Assembly: GCA_963843275.1 (NCBI GenBank)
Contig: CAWJJM010000012.1
Location: forward strand, 496,001-560,000
Source of the DNA: CAWJJM01 sp963843275
GTDB taxonomy: Bacteria; Acidobacteriota; Thermoanaerobaculia; Multivoradales; JBCCEF01
DNA: 64,000 nucleotides
Reading direction: 5' to 3'
Under the pieces are notes generated by a model, which did not search any database, was not told the DNA's origin, and saw only the letters and a list, made by a program, of their open reading frames with translations. The translations under genes were made by a program, and so were the position numbers. Positions 8,454 through 19,337 of this stretch are shown here, piece after piece (the first letter of the stretch is position 1; each line of letters opens with the position of its first letter).

Positions 8454-8520
8454 CCCGGTCCGGCATCCGAGGATCGAGCGCCACCCCGGCCCGCCGCGTT
8501 TCCGCGTGGCGGGCCTTTTT
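8399..8520 (+). promoter_or_regulatory. Transcription attenuator upstream of pheA
   Basis: Four segments fit a ribosome-mediated attenuator. Segment 1 (CCCCCGCC, 8408-8415) can pair over 8 bp with segment 2 (GGCGGGGG, 8442-8449). Segment 2 can instead pair over 6 bp with segment 3 (CCCGCC, 8490-8495). Segments 3 and 4 (GGCCCGCC 8488-8495, GGCGGGCC 8508-8515) form the terminator. The leader peptide overlaps segments 1 and 2. Stalling at the Phe codon would hide segment 1 and favour the antiterminator. Confidence 0.6.
8488..8520 (+). terminator. Intrinsic terminator in the pheA leader
   Basis: Arms GGCCCGCC and GGCGGGCC with an inner GCG/CGC extension, followed at once by TTTTT (8516-8520). 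It ends 27 nt before the pheA ATG and lies downstream of the only promoter, so it must act within the leader rather than at the end of another gene. Confidence 0.8.
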
Positions 8521-8547
8521 CGTTCGGCGGTTCGGGGAGAGACGACG

Positions 8548-9723
8548 ATGAGCGACGACGTGCGGAGCGGCGGAGACCTCGCCGGCCTGCGGGCCGGGAT
8601 CGACCGGGTCGACCGGGAGATCCTCGACGCCCTGGCGGCGCGGCAGCGGCTGGTCGACCAGGCGGCGCGGGTGAAGACGGCGGGCACCGGGTCGGTCCGC
8701 GACCCGGTGCGCGAGCAGGACCTGCTGGCGCGGCTGCGCGAGGGGGCGCGCGAGCGCGCCCTCGACGGCTTCTTCGTCACCTCCCTGTTCCGCCAGATCC
8801 TCGACCACTCGGTGCGCTTCCAGACCGATCGCCTCGCCGGCCACGGCGAGCCGGCGGACCGGGAGCCGCTGCGGGTGGCGTACCAGGGCGGCGAAGGCGC
8901 CTACAGCCACCTGGCGGCGCAGCACCACTTCGGGGCGCGCCGCCGGCCGGTGGAGTACCGCGGCAACGACAGCTTCCGAGCCGCGGTGGAAGCCGTGGAG
9001 GAGGGGCGGGCCGACGTCGCCCTGCTGCCGATCGAGAACACCACGGCGGGCTCGATCAACGAGGTCTACGACCTGCTGGCGGCCCGCGACCTGTGGCTCG
9101 TGGGGGAGGAGGTCCTGGCGGTGGAGCACTGCCTGGTGGCGCTGGCCCCGGTGCCGCTGTCGGACCTGCGGTGGATCGCCTCCCACCCGCAGGCGATCGC
9201 GCAGTGCGGCGCCTTCCTCCACGGGCTGCCCCACTGCACCGTCGAGTCGTACGTCGACACCGCGCTGGCGGCCCGCCGGGTGCGCGACGAGGGCGACCCG
9301 ACCCGGGCCGCCATCGCCTCCGCCGAGGCGGCGCGGCTCTACGGCCTGGCGGTCCTGCGCCGCGGCATCGCCGACCAGCCGGCCAACTTCACCCGCTTCG
9401 TGGCGGTGGCCCGCCAGCCGGTGCGCTGCGACCCGCGGGTGCCGGCGAAGACCTCGCTGTCGTTCGCCACCCTGCACGAGGAGGGAGCCCTGGCGCGCTG
9501 CCTCGAGGTGCTCGCCCGCCACCGTCTCAACCTCACCAAGCTCGAGTCCCGGCCGCTCTACAACAGCCCGTGGGAGTACCTGTTCTACGCGGACTTCGAG
9601 GGCAACGCGGCCGACCCCGACGTCGACCGCGCCCTGGCCGAGCTCGAGGCGCTGACCCGCCACCTGCGGGTCCTCGGCAGCTACCCGATGCGCCGCCGCG
9701 AGGCGAGCCCGCGCGAGCGCTGA
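8548..9723 (+). CDS. pheA: Bifunctional chorismate mutase / prephenate dehydratase
   Basis: 391 aa P-protein converting chorismate to prephenate and then phenylpyruvate in phenylalanine synthesis. Residues about 8-88 are the AroQ-type chorismate mutase (LRAGIDRVDREILDALAAR). Residues about 108-285 are prephenate dehydratase, with VAYQGGEGAYSH, ENTTAGSINEVYDLL and the catalytic NFTRF. Residues about 298-380 are the ACT domain with the ESRP phenylalanine-binding motif, so feedback inhibition is expected. Start at ATG 8548 after GGGGAGAGA; an earlier in-frame start would overlap the terminator. Expression probably controlled by the upstream attenuator. Confidence 0.95.
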   Translation: MSDDVRSGGDLAGLRAGIDRVDREILDALAARQRLVDQAARVKTAGTGSVRDPVREQDLLARLREGARERALDGFFVTSLFRQILDHSVRFQTDRLAGHGEPADREPLRVAYQGGEGAYSHLAAQHHFGARRRPVEYRGNDSFRAAVEAVEEGRADVALLPIENTTAGSINEVYDLLAARDLWLVGEEVLAVEHCLVALAPVPLSDLRWIASHPQAIAQCGAFLHGLPHCTVESYVDTALAARRVRDEGDPTRAAIASAEAARLYGLAVLRRGIADQPANFTRFVAVARQPVRCDPRVPAKTSLSFATLHEEGALARCLEVLARHRLNLTKLESRPLYNSPWEYLFYADFEGNAADPDVDRALAELEALTRHLRVLGSYPMRRREASPRER

Positions 9724-9842
9724 CGCGGGTCGCGGCGCAGGTGTGGGGTTTTACGACACCCCCGTCGGATTTCTCCACACCCGCCGGATCCCCCCACCGG
9801 CAGGGGATCGCGGCGGAGAGGGCGGGCCGGCGCCCCCGGGGG

Positions 9843-9881
9843 TGTCGAATTCCTCGACAACCCGCGGCACGACAGCTGTCG
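9843..9881 (+). promoter_or_regulatory. Two dyads, candidate activator sites (UAS)
   Basis: Two perfect dyads lie close together: TGTCGAATTCCTCGACA (9843-9859) and CGACAGCTGTCG (9870-9881). Both use the half-site CGACA/TGTCG. They sit about 110-140 bp before the -12 element of the sigma-54 promoter, the usual place for NtrC-type activator sites. The nearby activator at 17197 is the natural candidate to bind them. Apart from these dyads, the AT-rich palindrome and the promoter, I see nothing else in 9724-10062. Confidence 0.5.
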
Positions 9882-9920
9882 CAAAGTTCCTCGGCAGGTC
9901 GTGCCGATACTCCCGGAAGT

Positions 9921-9946
9921 AACTGAAAGTAAATGATTTACTAGTT
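9921..9946 (+). promoter_or_regulatory. AT-rich palindrome between UAS and promoter
   Basis: AGTAAATGATTTACT (9928-9942) is a perfect 6-bp dyad, flanked by AACT and AGTT that also mirror each other. It is a striking AT island in GC-rich DNA and lies between the putative activator sites and the sigma-54 promoter, where a DNA-bending protein such as IHF/HU often acts. Confidence 0.4.
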
Positions 9947-9978
9947 CGACAGCGGAATCTTGCCGCCCTGCGGCGAGA

Positions 9979-9994
9979 TGGCCCTGCCCTTGCT
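9979..9994 (+). promoter_or_regulatory. Sigma-54 promoter of the redox module
   Basis: TGGCCC-N5-TTGCT with the invariant GG (9980-9981) and GC (9992-9993) separated by exactly 10 nt. The start site would be near 10005, giving a leader of about 58 nt to the ATG at 10063. Confidence 0.7.
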
Positions 9995-10062
9995 CTAGGA
10001 CAGCGGTGGAGGGACGGGCCCGCGAGGGTCCGAAAACGAACCGAAGACCCAGGAGGTGTCCC

Positions 10063-10806
10063 ATGGTCGCCATCCTTCTCCTGCTGACCATCCTCGTCAT
10101 GCTCACCATCGACTACTACTTCGTGAAGCGGACCGCCCGCGAGGGCGTGGCCGTCCCGGCGCCGCGGCAGCTCGCGACGGCGCCCTTCGCCCTGCGGGTG
10201 CCGCCGGCGGTCGCCGCGGTTCCGGCGGGCGTCTTCGTCAGCCCCGGCCACGCCTGGATGGCCCTGCAGCCCACGGGTCACGTCACCGTGGGGGCCGACG
10301 CCGTCCCGGGCGCGCTGCTCGGCGGCTTCGACTCCTGCGAGGCGGTGCCGGCGGGTCAGAACGTGCGCCGCGGCGAGCGCATCGCCACCCTGCGCCGGGG
10401 CGAGCGCACGGTCGACGTGGCGTCGCCCGTCGACGGCGTGGTCACCGAGGTCAACGCGGTCGCCGAGACCGATCCGGCGCGCGTCGCCGACAGCCCGTTC
10501 GGCGAGGGCTGGCTGGTGCGCGTGGCGCCGCGGCGCCTGCAGGCGGCGCTGGAGCGCCTGTTCGTGGCCGAGAAGGCCGAGGAGTGGATGCAGCGCCAGC
10601 TCGGCGAGCTGCGCGACTTCCTGACCGGGGTCAGCGCCCGCGGCGCCTTCGCCGGGGCCACGCTGCCCGACGGCGGCGTGCCGGTCAACGGCATCGCCAG
10701 CCTGCTCAGCGAGGACGAGTGGGCCGAGCTGGTCGGACGCTTCTTCGCGGTCCGCCGGCCCGCCGCCTTCATCGATCCCTACGACCTCCCCGTGGACGAG
10801 AACTGA
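10063..10806 (+). CDS. Membrane-anchored GcvH-like protein without lipoyl lysine
   Basis: 247 aa. An N-terminal membrane helix (residues 2-20) is followed by KR, suggesting the rest is cytoplasmic. Residues about 60-165 form a GcvH/biotinyl-lipoyl-like sandwich (SPGHAWMALQ, then ASPVDGVVTEVN, then SPFGEGWLVRV). The lysine that carries lipoate eight residues before the PV-G turn is replaced by Glu (GERTVDVASPVDG), so it cannot be lipoylated at the usual place. The C-terminal third is helical with no family recognised. AGGAGGT supports ATG 10063. First gene of the sigma-54-driven module; probably a structural subunit of the redox complex. Confidence 0.65.
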   Translation: MVAILLLLTILVMLTIDYYFVKRTAREGVAVPAPRQLATAPFALRVPPAVAAVPAGVFVSPGHAWMALQPTGHVTVGADAVPGALLGGFDSCEAVPAGQNVRRGERIATLRRGERTVDVASPVDGVVTEVNAVAETDPARVADSPFGEGWLVRVAPRRLQAALERLFVAEKAEEWMQRQLGELRDFLTGVSARGAFAGATLPDGGVPVNGIASLLSEDEWAELVGRFFAVRRPAAFIDPYDLPVDEN

Positions 10807-10838
10807 CCTTGATTCCTGCTGCCGGAGGGAAACCAGCG

Positions 10839-11675
10839 ATGAGACCCGCCATCCTCAACGACATCACCCGCTGCGCCGGGTGCGAGGCGTGCGTGCTGGC
10901 CTGCAAGGAGGCCAACGGGCTGCCGCGCGGAGAGGCCGACCACCTGTCGGCCACCGCCTGGACCGCGATCGAGCGGCACGGCGGCATCTCCGTCAAGCGC
11001 CAGTGCATGCACTGCCTCGACCCGGCCTGCGCCTCGGTCTGCCCGGTGGGGGCGCTCCACAAGACGGCCGCCGGTCCGGTGATCTACGACCAGGACAAGT
11101 GCATCGGTTGCCGCTACTGCATGATCGCCTGCCCGTTCGGGGTGCCCACCTACGAGTGGTCGAGCCCGCTGCCCCGGGTGAAGAAGTGCATCTTCTGCTT
11201 CGACCGCCTGGCGGCCGGCGGACAGCCCGCCTGCACCGCCGCCTGCCCGACCGGCGCCACCCTGTTCGGCGACCGGGACGAGCTGGTGGCCGAGGCCCGG
11301 CGGCGCATCGCCGCCGAGCCCGGCCGCTACGTCGATCGCATCTACGGGCTCACCGAGGCCGGCGGCACGTCGGTGCTGTACCTGTCCGGCGTTCCCTTCG
11401 AGCAGATCGGCTTCAAGACCGAGCTGCAGAACCGGGCCTACCCGCAGCTGACCTGGGACATCCTGTCGAAGCTCCCCAACGTGGTGGCGGTCGGTGGCGT
11501 GCTGCTGGGCGGGATCTGGTGGATCTCCGGCCGGCGCAACACGCTCGACCAGGTGCGGCGCGGCGAGATCTCCCTGGCCGAGGCGATGCGGCGCAAGCCG
11601 CCGCTCGGAGGCGGGGAGCCTCCGCGGGCCGACGACGAACCGGCGCGGCCGTCCGGCGCGCCCGAGGAGGAGTGA
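10839..11675 (+). CDS. 4Fe-4S ferredoxin-type subunit (HybA/DmsB-like)
   Basis: 278 aa. Four cysteine groups (CAGCEACVLACK, CMHCLDPACASVCP, CIGCRYCMIACP, and CIFC with CTAACP) can hold four 4Fe-4S clusters, as in HybA, NrfC and DmsB electron-transfer subunits. A single C-terminal membrane helix (LPNVVAVGGVLLGGIWWIS, about residue 212-230) anchors it, as in HybA. Unlike HybA it has no Tat or other signal peptide, so the clusters are probably on the cytoplasmic side. GGAGGG precedes the ATG. It is followed after 4 nt by the HybB-like gene, its expected membrane partner. Confidence 0.85.
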   Translation: MRPAILNDITRCAGCEACVLACKEANGLPRGEADHLSATAWTAIERHGGISVKRQCMHCLDPACASVCPVGALHKTAAGPVIYDQDKCIGCRYCMIACPFGVPTYEWSSPLPRVKKCIFCFDRLAAGGQPACTAACPTGATLFGDRDELVAEARRRIAAEPGRYVDRIYGLTEAGGTSVLYLSGVPFEQIGFKTELQNRAYPQLTWDILSKLPNVVAVGGVLLGGIWWISGRRNTLDQVRRGEISLAEAMRRKPPLGGGEPPRADDEPARPSGAPEEE

Positions 11676-11679
11676 CACC

Positions 11680-13269
11680 ATGAGCATCCTGCGACGCTTC
11701 GCCGGGCGCCGAGTGACCTTCTGGCAGGCCGTCCTGATGGCGCTGCTGGCGCTCGGCCTCTACGCCACCGTGCTGCGCTACGCCAAGGGTCTGGGCGCGG
11801 TGACCCATCTGTCCGACGCCTTCCCCTGGGGCCTGTGGGTCGGGTTCGACGTCCTGGTGGGGGTGGGGCTGGCCGCCGGCGGTTTCGTCATCGCCGCGAC
11901 GGTGCACGTGTTCCGGCTCCGGCGCTACGAGGAGATCGCCCGCCCGGCCATCCTCACCGCCTTCCTCGGCTACCTGCTGGTGGTCGTGGCCCTGCTGCTC
12001 GACCTCGGGCTGCCGCACCGCATCTGGCACCCGCTGGTCATGTGGAACGCCCACTCGGTGATGTTCGAGGTCTCGTGGTGCGTGACCCTCTACACCACGG
12101 TGCTGTTCCTCGAGTTCCTGCCGCTGGTGCTGGAGCGTTTCGGCTGGCGCCGGCCGCTGTCGATCATCCACCGGGTGTACGTGCCGATCGTCATCGCCGG
12201 CGTCCTCCTATCGACCCTGCACCAGTCCTCGCTGGGCACCTTCTACGTGATCGCCCCGGAGAAGCTCTACGGGCTCTGGTACACGACGATGCTGCCGGTG
12301 TTCTTCTTCATCAGCGCGGTGGCCGGCGGTCTGGCGATGACCATCTTCGAGTCGTACATGAGCCACCGGGCCTTCGGCAAGCACCTCGAGAGCGACCTGC
12401 TGCAGAATCTCGGCCGCATCGCCGTCGTCGTCCTCGGCGTGTACGCGCTGTGGAAGACGCTCGATCTCGCCTCGCGCGGGGCCCTGCACCTGGTCTTCCA
12501 GCTCACCCCCGAGAGCGTCATGTTCTGGGGCGAGATGGGGCTCGGCGTCCTGCTGCCGATGCTGCTGTTCGCGGTGCCGGCGGTGCGGCGCAACCAGCAC
12601 GGGCTGTTCTTCGCCGCGCTGCTGACGGTGATGGGGTTCATCCTCAACCGGCTCAACGTCGCGATCACCGGCATGGCGCGGTCCTCGGGCGTCGCCTACT
12701 TCCCGTCGTGGTACGAGTTCGCGGTCACCGCGGCGATCGTCGGCGCCGGCTTCCTGGCCTTCGCCCTGGCGGTGAAGTACCTGCCGGTGTTCCCCAAGCC
12801 GGAGGGGGAGGTCCACGGGGGCGACCCGGTGCCGGCGACGGTGCCGCGGCCGGTGATGAACCGGCCGGTCCTCGCCTCGCTCTGGGTGCTGCTGCTGATC
12901 GGCGGCGTGACCCTGGGCTTCACCACGGTGCGCGCCGGGCGGGAGGCCGCCGCGGCGGCACAGCCGGTGCCGCAGCCGGCGGTGACGGTCCCGGTGTCGC
13001 TCGATCGGCTGCCGGCGGACTTCACGTTCCCGACGAGCGCCGAGAGCCCCGGCCCGGTGACCTTCTCGCACGCCGGCCACGTCGACGCTGGAGACGCCCG
13101 CTGCGCCACCTGCCACGTCGCCCTCTTCCGCATCAACGAGGCGGGGCGGCCGGTGAGCGGCGAGCTCACCTTCGAGCGCATCCACCAGGGCGACCTGTGC
13201 GCCTCGTGCCACGACGGCGAGAACGCCTTCGCGGTCGAGGACGACTGCAGCCTGTGTCACGCGATGTGA
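11680..13269 (+). CDS. HybB/NrfD quinone subunit fused to triheme cytochrome c
   Basis: 529 aa. Residues about 1-400 form the multi-helix NrfD/HybB domain (FPWGLWVGFDVLVG, NAHSVMFEVSWCV) that exchanges electrons with menaquinone. After one more membrane helix (about 408-425) and an Ala/Pro linker, residues about 455-529 are a cytochrome c7-like domain with three haem motifs, CATCH (475-479), CASCH (507-511) and CSLCH (523-527), plus FSHAGH and a His near IHQ as likely distal ligands. The domain would face the periplasm. Such a fusion links the quinone pool to periplasmic cytochromes in one chain. GAGGAGGAG supports the ATG. Confidence 0.8.
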   Translation: MSILRRFAGRRVTFWQAVLMALLALGLYATVLRYAKGLGAVTHLSDAFPWGLWVGFDVLVGVGLAAGGFVIAATVHVFRLRRYEEIARPAILTAFLGYLLVVVALLLDLGLPHRIWHPLVMWNAHSVMFEVSWCVTLYTTVLFLEFLPLVLERFGWRRPLSIIHRVYVPIVIAGVLLSTLHQSSLGTFYVIAPEKLYGLWYTTMLPVFFFISAVAGGLAMTIFESYMSHRAFGKHLESDLLQNLGRIAVVVLGVYALWKTLDLASRGALHLVFQLTPESVMFWGEMGLGVLLPMLLFAVPAVRRNQHGLFFAALLTVMGFILNRLNVAITGMARSSGVAYFPSWYEFAVTAAIVGAGFLAFALAVKYLPVFPKPEGEVHGGDPVPATVPRPVMNRPVLASLWVLLLIGGVTLGFTTVRAGREAAAAAQPVPQPAVTVPVSLDRLPADFTFPTSAESPGPVTFSHAGHVDAGDARCATCHVALFRINEAGRPVSGELTFERIHQGDLCASCHDGENAFAVEDDCSLCHAM

Positions 13270-14013
13270 GGCGGGGCGGACCCGCAACCTGAGGAGGTGG
13301 ACCATGGAGCGCGGTGACCGGATGGGTGGCCTCGACGGGCTGCTTCCCCGCGGTGCCGAGCCCTGCGTGTGGATGAGCGCCGGGCTGGTCGCCTACAAGC
13401 TGTGCGACCGCGACTTCGAATGTGACGACTGCCCCTTCGACCGTGCCCTGCGGGGCGCCGAGCCGGCGGTGGACGCCGAGCGCCTGCTGCCGGCCGGCAC
13501 CCCCTGGTCGTTCCCCGACGATCGCCGCTACCACCGCGGCCACACCTGGTCGCTGCCGCTGGCCGATGCCACGGTGCGGGTGGGGGTGGACGCCTTCGCC
13601 GCCCGGTTGCTGGGGCAGGCGGGCTCGGTGGTGCTCCCGGCCGTCGGCAGCCGCCTGACCCGGGGCCAGCCGGAGAGCTGGTTCCTGCTCGACGCCGAGC
13701 TGATCGGGGTGCGGGCGCCGGTGTCGGGCACGGTACGCCGGCGCAACGGCCGGCTGCAGCGCTGCGCCGGGCTGCTGGCCCACTCGCCGTACGACGAGGG
13801 CTGGCTGCTCGAGGTGGTGCCCGCGGCCGGCGAGGCGGAGCCCGCCGGCGCGGTCGGCGGCGAGGCGGCGGGGCGGCGCGCGGAGCGCGACATGGGCGAG
13901 CTGCTGGCCGCGGCGTGCCGCGGTCTCGCCGGTCGCCCGGCGGAGGTGGGGCAGACCCTGCAGGACGGCGGCGAGCGCATCGGCGGTCTCGCCGCCGCGC
14001 TGGGCGCCGGCGC

Positions 14014-15333
<1,320 letters not shown>

Positions 15334-15476
15334 CGTGGCGGCAAGGGTACCGCCGCCCACCCCCCGGTGCAAAGGGCGGTTCTGACGGCCCCACCTCCGG
15401 GTGGCGTCTCCGTGCGCCCGCGGGCGTACAGTGGGTCGGGCGACCCCCCTGGGTCCGCCCGCTGCGGAGGGTCGTG

Positions 15477-17177
15477 ATGCTGCGGAGTCTCGAGCGCTGG
15501 TTGCGCCGTGGGCGCGTGCTCTGGGCGTCGCTCGGCGTCCGGCTGTTCCTGTGGCTCTTCGCGCTGGTCATCGCGGCCTTCGCCACCTACGCCTTCCTCA
15601 ACGTCCGCGCCACCTCGGCGCAGTGGCAGGCCGAGGTGCACATCGGCGCGCTGCGGTTCAGCGAGCTGATCGCGCAGTCGACGCACTACGCGATGCTGCT
15701 CAACCGCAAGCAGGACGTCCACCACATCATCGGCACCGTGGCGCGGGCGCCCGGCGTCGTGGGGGTGCGCATCTACGACAAGGAAGGGCGCATCATCTAC
15801 TCCGCCGAGGACGGGGAGATCGGTCGCCGGGTCGACCTCGAGGCCCAGGCCTGCATCGTCTGCCACCAGGGTCCGAAGCCGCTCGAGTGGGTGCCCACCG
15901 GCAACCGGATGCGCGTCTACCGGGGCGCCGACGGCAGCCGCATCCTCGGCCTGATCCGCCCGATCGAGAACGAGCAGGCCTGCTCGACCGCCGCCTGCCA
16001 CGCCCATCCGCCGGAGAAGACGATCCTCGGCGTCCTCGACGTCCAGATGTCGATGCAGGAGGCGGACGCGCGCCTCGCCGGGGCCACCCGGCTGTCGACG
16101 GGCGCGGCCGTGGCGATGGCTCTGGTGGTGGGCGTGTTCTCGGCGCTGTTCATCGACCGCGGCGTGCGCCGTCCGGTGCGCCGCCTGATCGACGCCGTCG
16201 GACGCGTCGGCCGCGGCGACTTCGCCACCCGCCTGGCGCTGGACGACTCGCGCAGCGAGATCGGCGCCCTGGCCGCCGCCTTCAACGGCATGGCCGACGA
16301 GCTCGAGCGGGCGGAGGCGGAGAACCGGCGCTGGTCCGGGGAGCTGGAGCGCAAGGTGCTCGAGAAGACCGAGGAGCTCTCCCGCACCCAGCGCCAGGTG
16401 CTCCACATGGAGAAGATGGCCTCGCTCGGCAAGCTCGCCGCCACCGTCGCCCACGAGCTGAACAACCCGCTGGCGGGCATCCTCAACTACGCCAAGCTGG
16501 TCTCCCGCAGCCTCGAGTCGGGGAGCGACGATCCGGGCGAGCGGCGCGAGCTGATGCGTTTCCTCGAGGTGATCCAGAACGAGTCCCGGCGCTGCGGCGA
16601 CGTGGTGCGGAACCTGCTGCTGTTCGCACGCCGCTCCGGGGCCGAGATGGCGCTGGTCGAGGTCAACCCGATCATCGACCGCGCCCTGATGCTGGTGCGC
16701 CACCAGCTCGAGATGGCCGAGATCCGCCTCGAGACCCGCTACCTGGCCGGCGACGACCGGGTGGTCTGCGACGCCAACCAGGTGCAGCAGGCGCTGGTGG
16801 CCCTGCTGGTCAACGCCATCGAGGCGATGGGCGGCGGCGGCACGCTGCGGGTGACGGTGGAGGCGGCCCGCGAGGACGGCCAGCCGGCGGTGGCGGTCTC
16901 GGTGGAGGACTCCGGCTGCGGCATGCCGCCGGAGGTTCGGGCGCACATCTTCGAGCCGTTCTTCACCACCAAGACCGACGGCGGCGGCGGCTCCGGGCTC
17001 GGCCTGGCGGTGGTGTACGGCATCGTGCAGCGCCACGGTGGGCGGATCGAGGTGCAGTCGGAGGAGGGTCGCGGATCGACCTTCCGCCTCATCCTGACGC
17101 GGCGGCCACAGCCGCGGTCCGGGGACGCCGCGCGGCGCCCCGAGCCCGAGCCGGCCCGCCGGTCGGTGCCGGAGTGA
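15477..17177 (+). CDS. Haem-binding sensor histidine kinase
   Basis: 566 aa. TM1 (about 19-38) is followed by a periplasmic sensor of about 160 residues with a c-type haem site CIVCH (126-130) and a second Cys pair C169/C174 with His175 in the wider spacing CSTAACH. TM2 (about 205-225), HAMP, HisKA with His326 (VAHELNNPLAGILNY) and an HATPase domain with the G boxes EDSGCGMPPE and GSGLGLAVVYGIVQ. It probably senses redox state or a haem ligand. GGAGGG before ATG 15477 (GTG at 15474 also possible). It precedes its response regulator by 19 nt and lies beside the sigma-54-driven redox genes. Confidence 0.85.
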   Translation: MLRSLERWLRRGRVLWASLGVRLFLWLFALVIAAFATYAFLNVRATSAQWQAEVHIGALRFSELIAQSTHYAMLLNRKQDVHHIIGTVARAPGVVGVRIYDKEGRIIYSAEDGEIGRRVDLEAQACIVCHQGPKPLEWVPTGNRMRVYRGADGSRILGLIRPIENEQACSTAACHAHPPEKTILGVLDVQMSMQEADARLAGATRLSTGAAVAMALVVGVFSALFIDRGVRRPVRRLIDAVGRVGRGDFATRLALDDSRSEIGALAAAFNGMADELERAEAENRRWSGELERKVLEKTEELSRTQRQVLHMEKMASLGKLAATVAHELNNPLAGILNYAKLVSRSLESGSDDPGERRELMRFLEVIQNESRRCGDVVRNLLLFARRSGAEMALVEVNPIIDRALMLVRHQLEMAEIRLETRYLAGDDRVVCDANQVQQALVALLVNAIEAMGGGGTLRVTVEAAREDGQPAVAVSVEDSGCGMPPEVRAHIFEPFFTTKTDGGGGSGLGLAVVYGIVQRHGGRIEVQSEEGRGSTFRLILTRRPQPRSGDAARRPEPEPARRSVPE

Positions 17178-17196
17178 TCGAGCCTGGAGGACTGCG

Positions 17197-18540
<1,344 letters not shown>

Positions 18541-18547
18541 GCGCGGG

Positions 18548-19113
18548 ATGGGCCTGCTCGACAGGGGGGGCCGCGCGGTCGCGGCCCGATCGACCTGGTC
18601 CCCATCTACCTCGCCGATCGGCGCGACCTGATGGGCGTGCTCGCCGAGCAGCTCGAACGGGTCTTCCGGCGGAAGGTGCGGACGCGCGCCCCGTGGTTCG
18701 ACCCGGAGGTCGCCTTCGACCCGTCGCGGGGCCAGTACCACTCGACACGCTTCCTCGAGCTCCTCCTGGCCGATCCCGGGGAGACCGGGTTCCGGGCGCT
18801 GGCGGTGACCAGCGTCGACCTGTTCATCCCGGTGCTGACCTATGTCTTCGGAGAGGCGCAGCTCGAGGGGCGCGCCGCGGTGATCTCGATCCACCGCCTC
18901 CGCCCCGACAGCTACGGCCTGCCCGCCGACCCGGTGCTGCTGGGGACCCGCACGGTGAAGGAGGCGGTCCACGAGCTCGGCCACACCTACGGCCTGGTGC
19001 ACTGCCAGGATCCCGCCTGCGTGATGCACGCCTCGACCTACGCCGAGGAGATCGACACCAAGTCGCAGCACTTCTGCGAGGACTGCCTGCCCCTGGTGCG
19101 CCGCGCCGGGTGA
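18548..19113 (+). CDS. Archaemetzincin-like metalloprotease with frameshift
   Basis: The intact frame runs from 18541 to 19113 and encodes an archaemetzincin: HELGHTYGLVHC, then a second Cys in CQDPACVM, and CEDC near the end, the zinc site and Cys pattern of the family. The intact frame has no ATG, GTG or TTG before 18631, yet the conserved N-terminus IDLVPIYLADRRDL lies upstream. One extra G in the run of seven at 18564-18570 would join it to the ATG at 18548. I report the joined gene. A sequencing error or a slippage-prone tract are both possible. Starts 8 nt after the response regulator. Confidence 0.7.
18564..18570 (+). other. G7 run with apparent frameshift
   Basis: Seven Gs between the ATG at 18548 and the archaemetzincin frame. 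One inserted base would restore a continuous gene. See the finding. Confidence 0.6.
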
Positions 19114-19337
19114 GGCGGGCCCGGCGCCAGGTCCACCCCGGTCGGCTCGGTCTCGTCGGTCGGCTCCGTCCCGTCGGCCAACGAGTTCCATCCAACAGCG
19201 ATTTCCGGCGATCCGGTCGGCCTGGGATTGACTGGATTCGATGCTCTCGGCATCGGAGCGTGTCACGGCAACCGCCTCGGGGATCACTCTCATAACCGAA
19301 GGCTGACACTGCCGGGGCTCGCGCTCCAGAGAAAACG

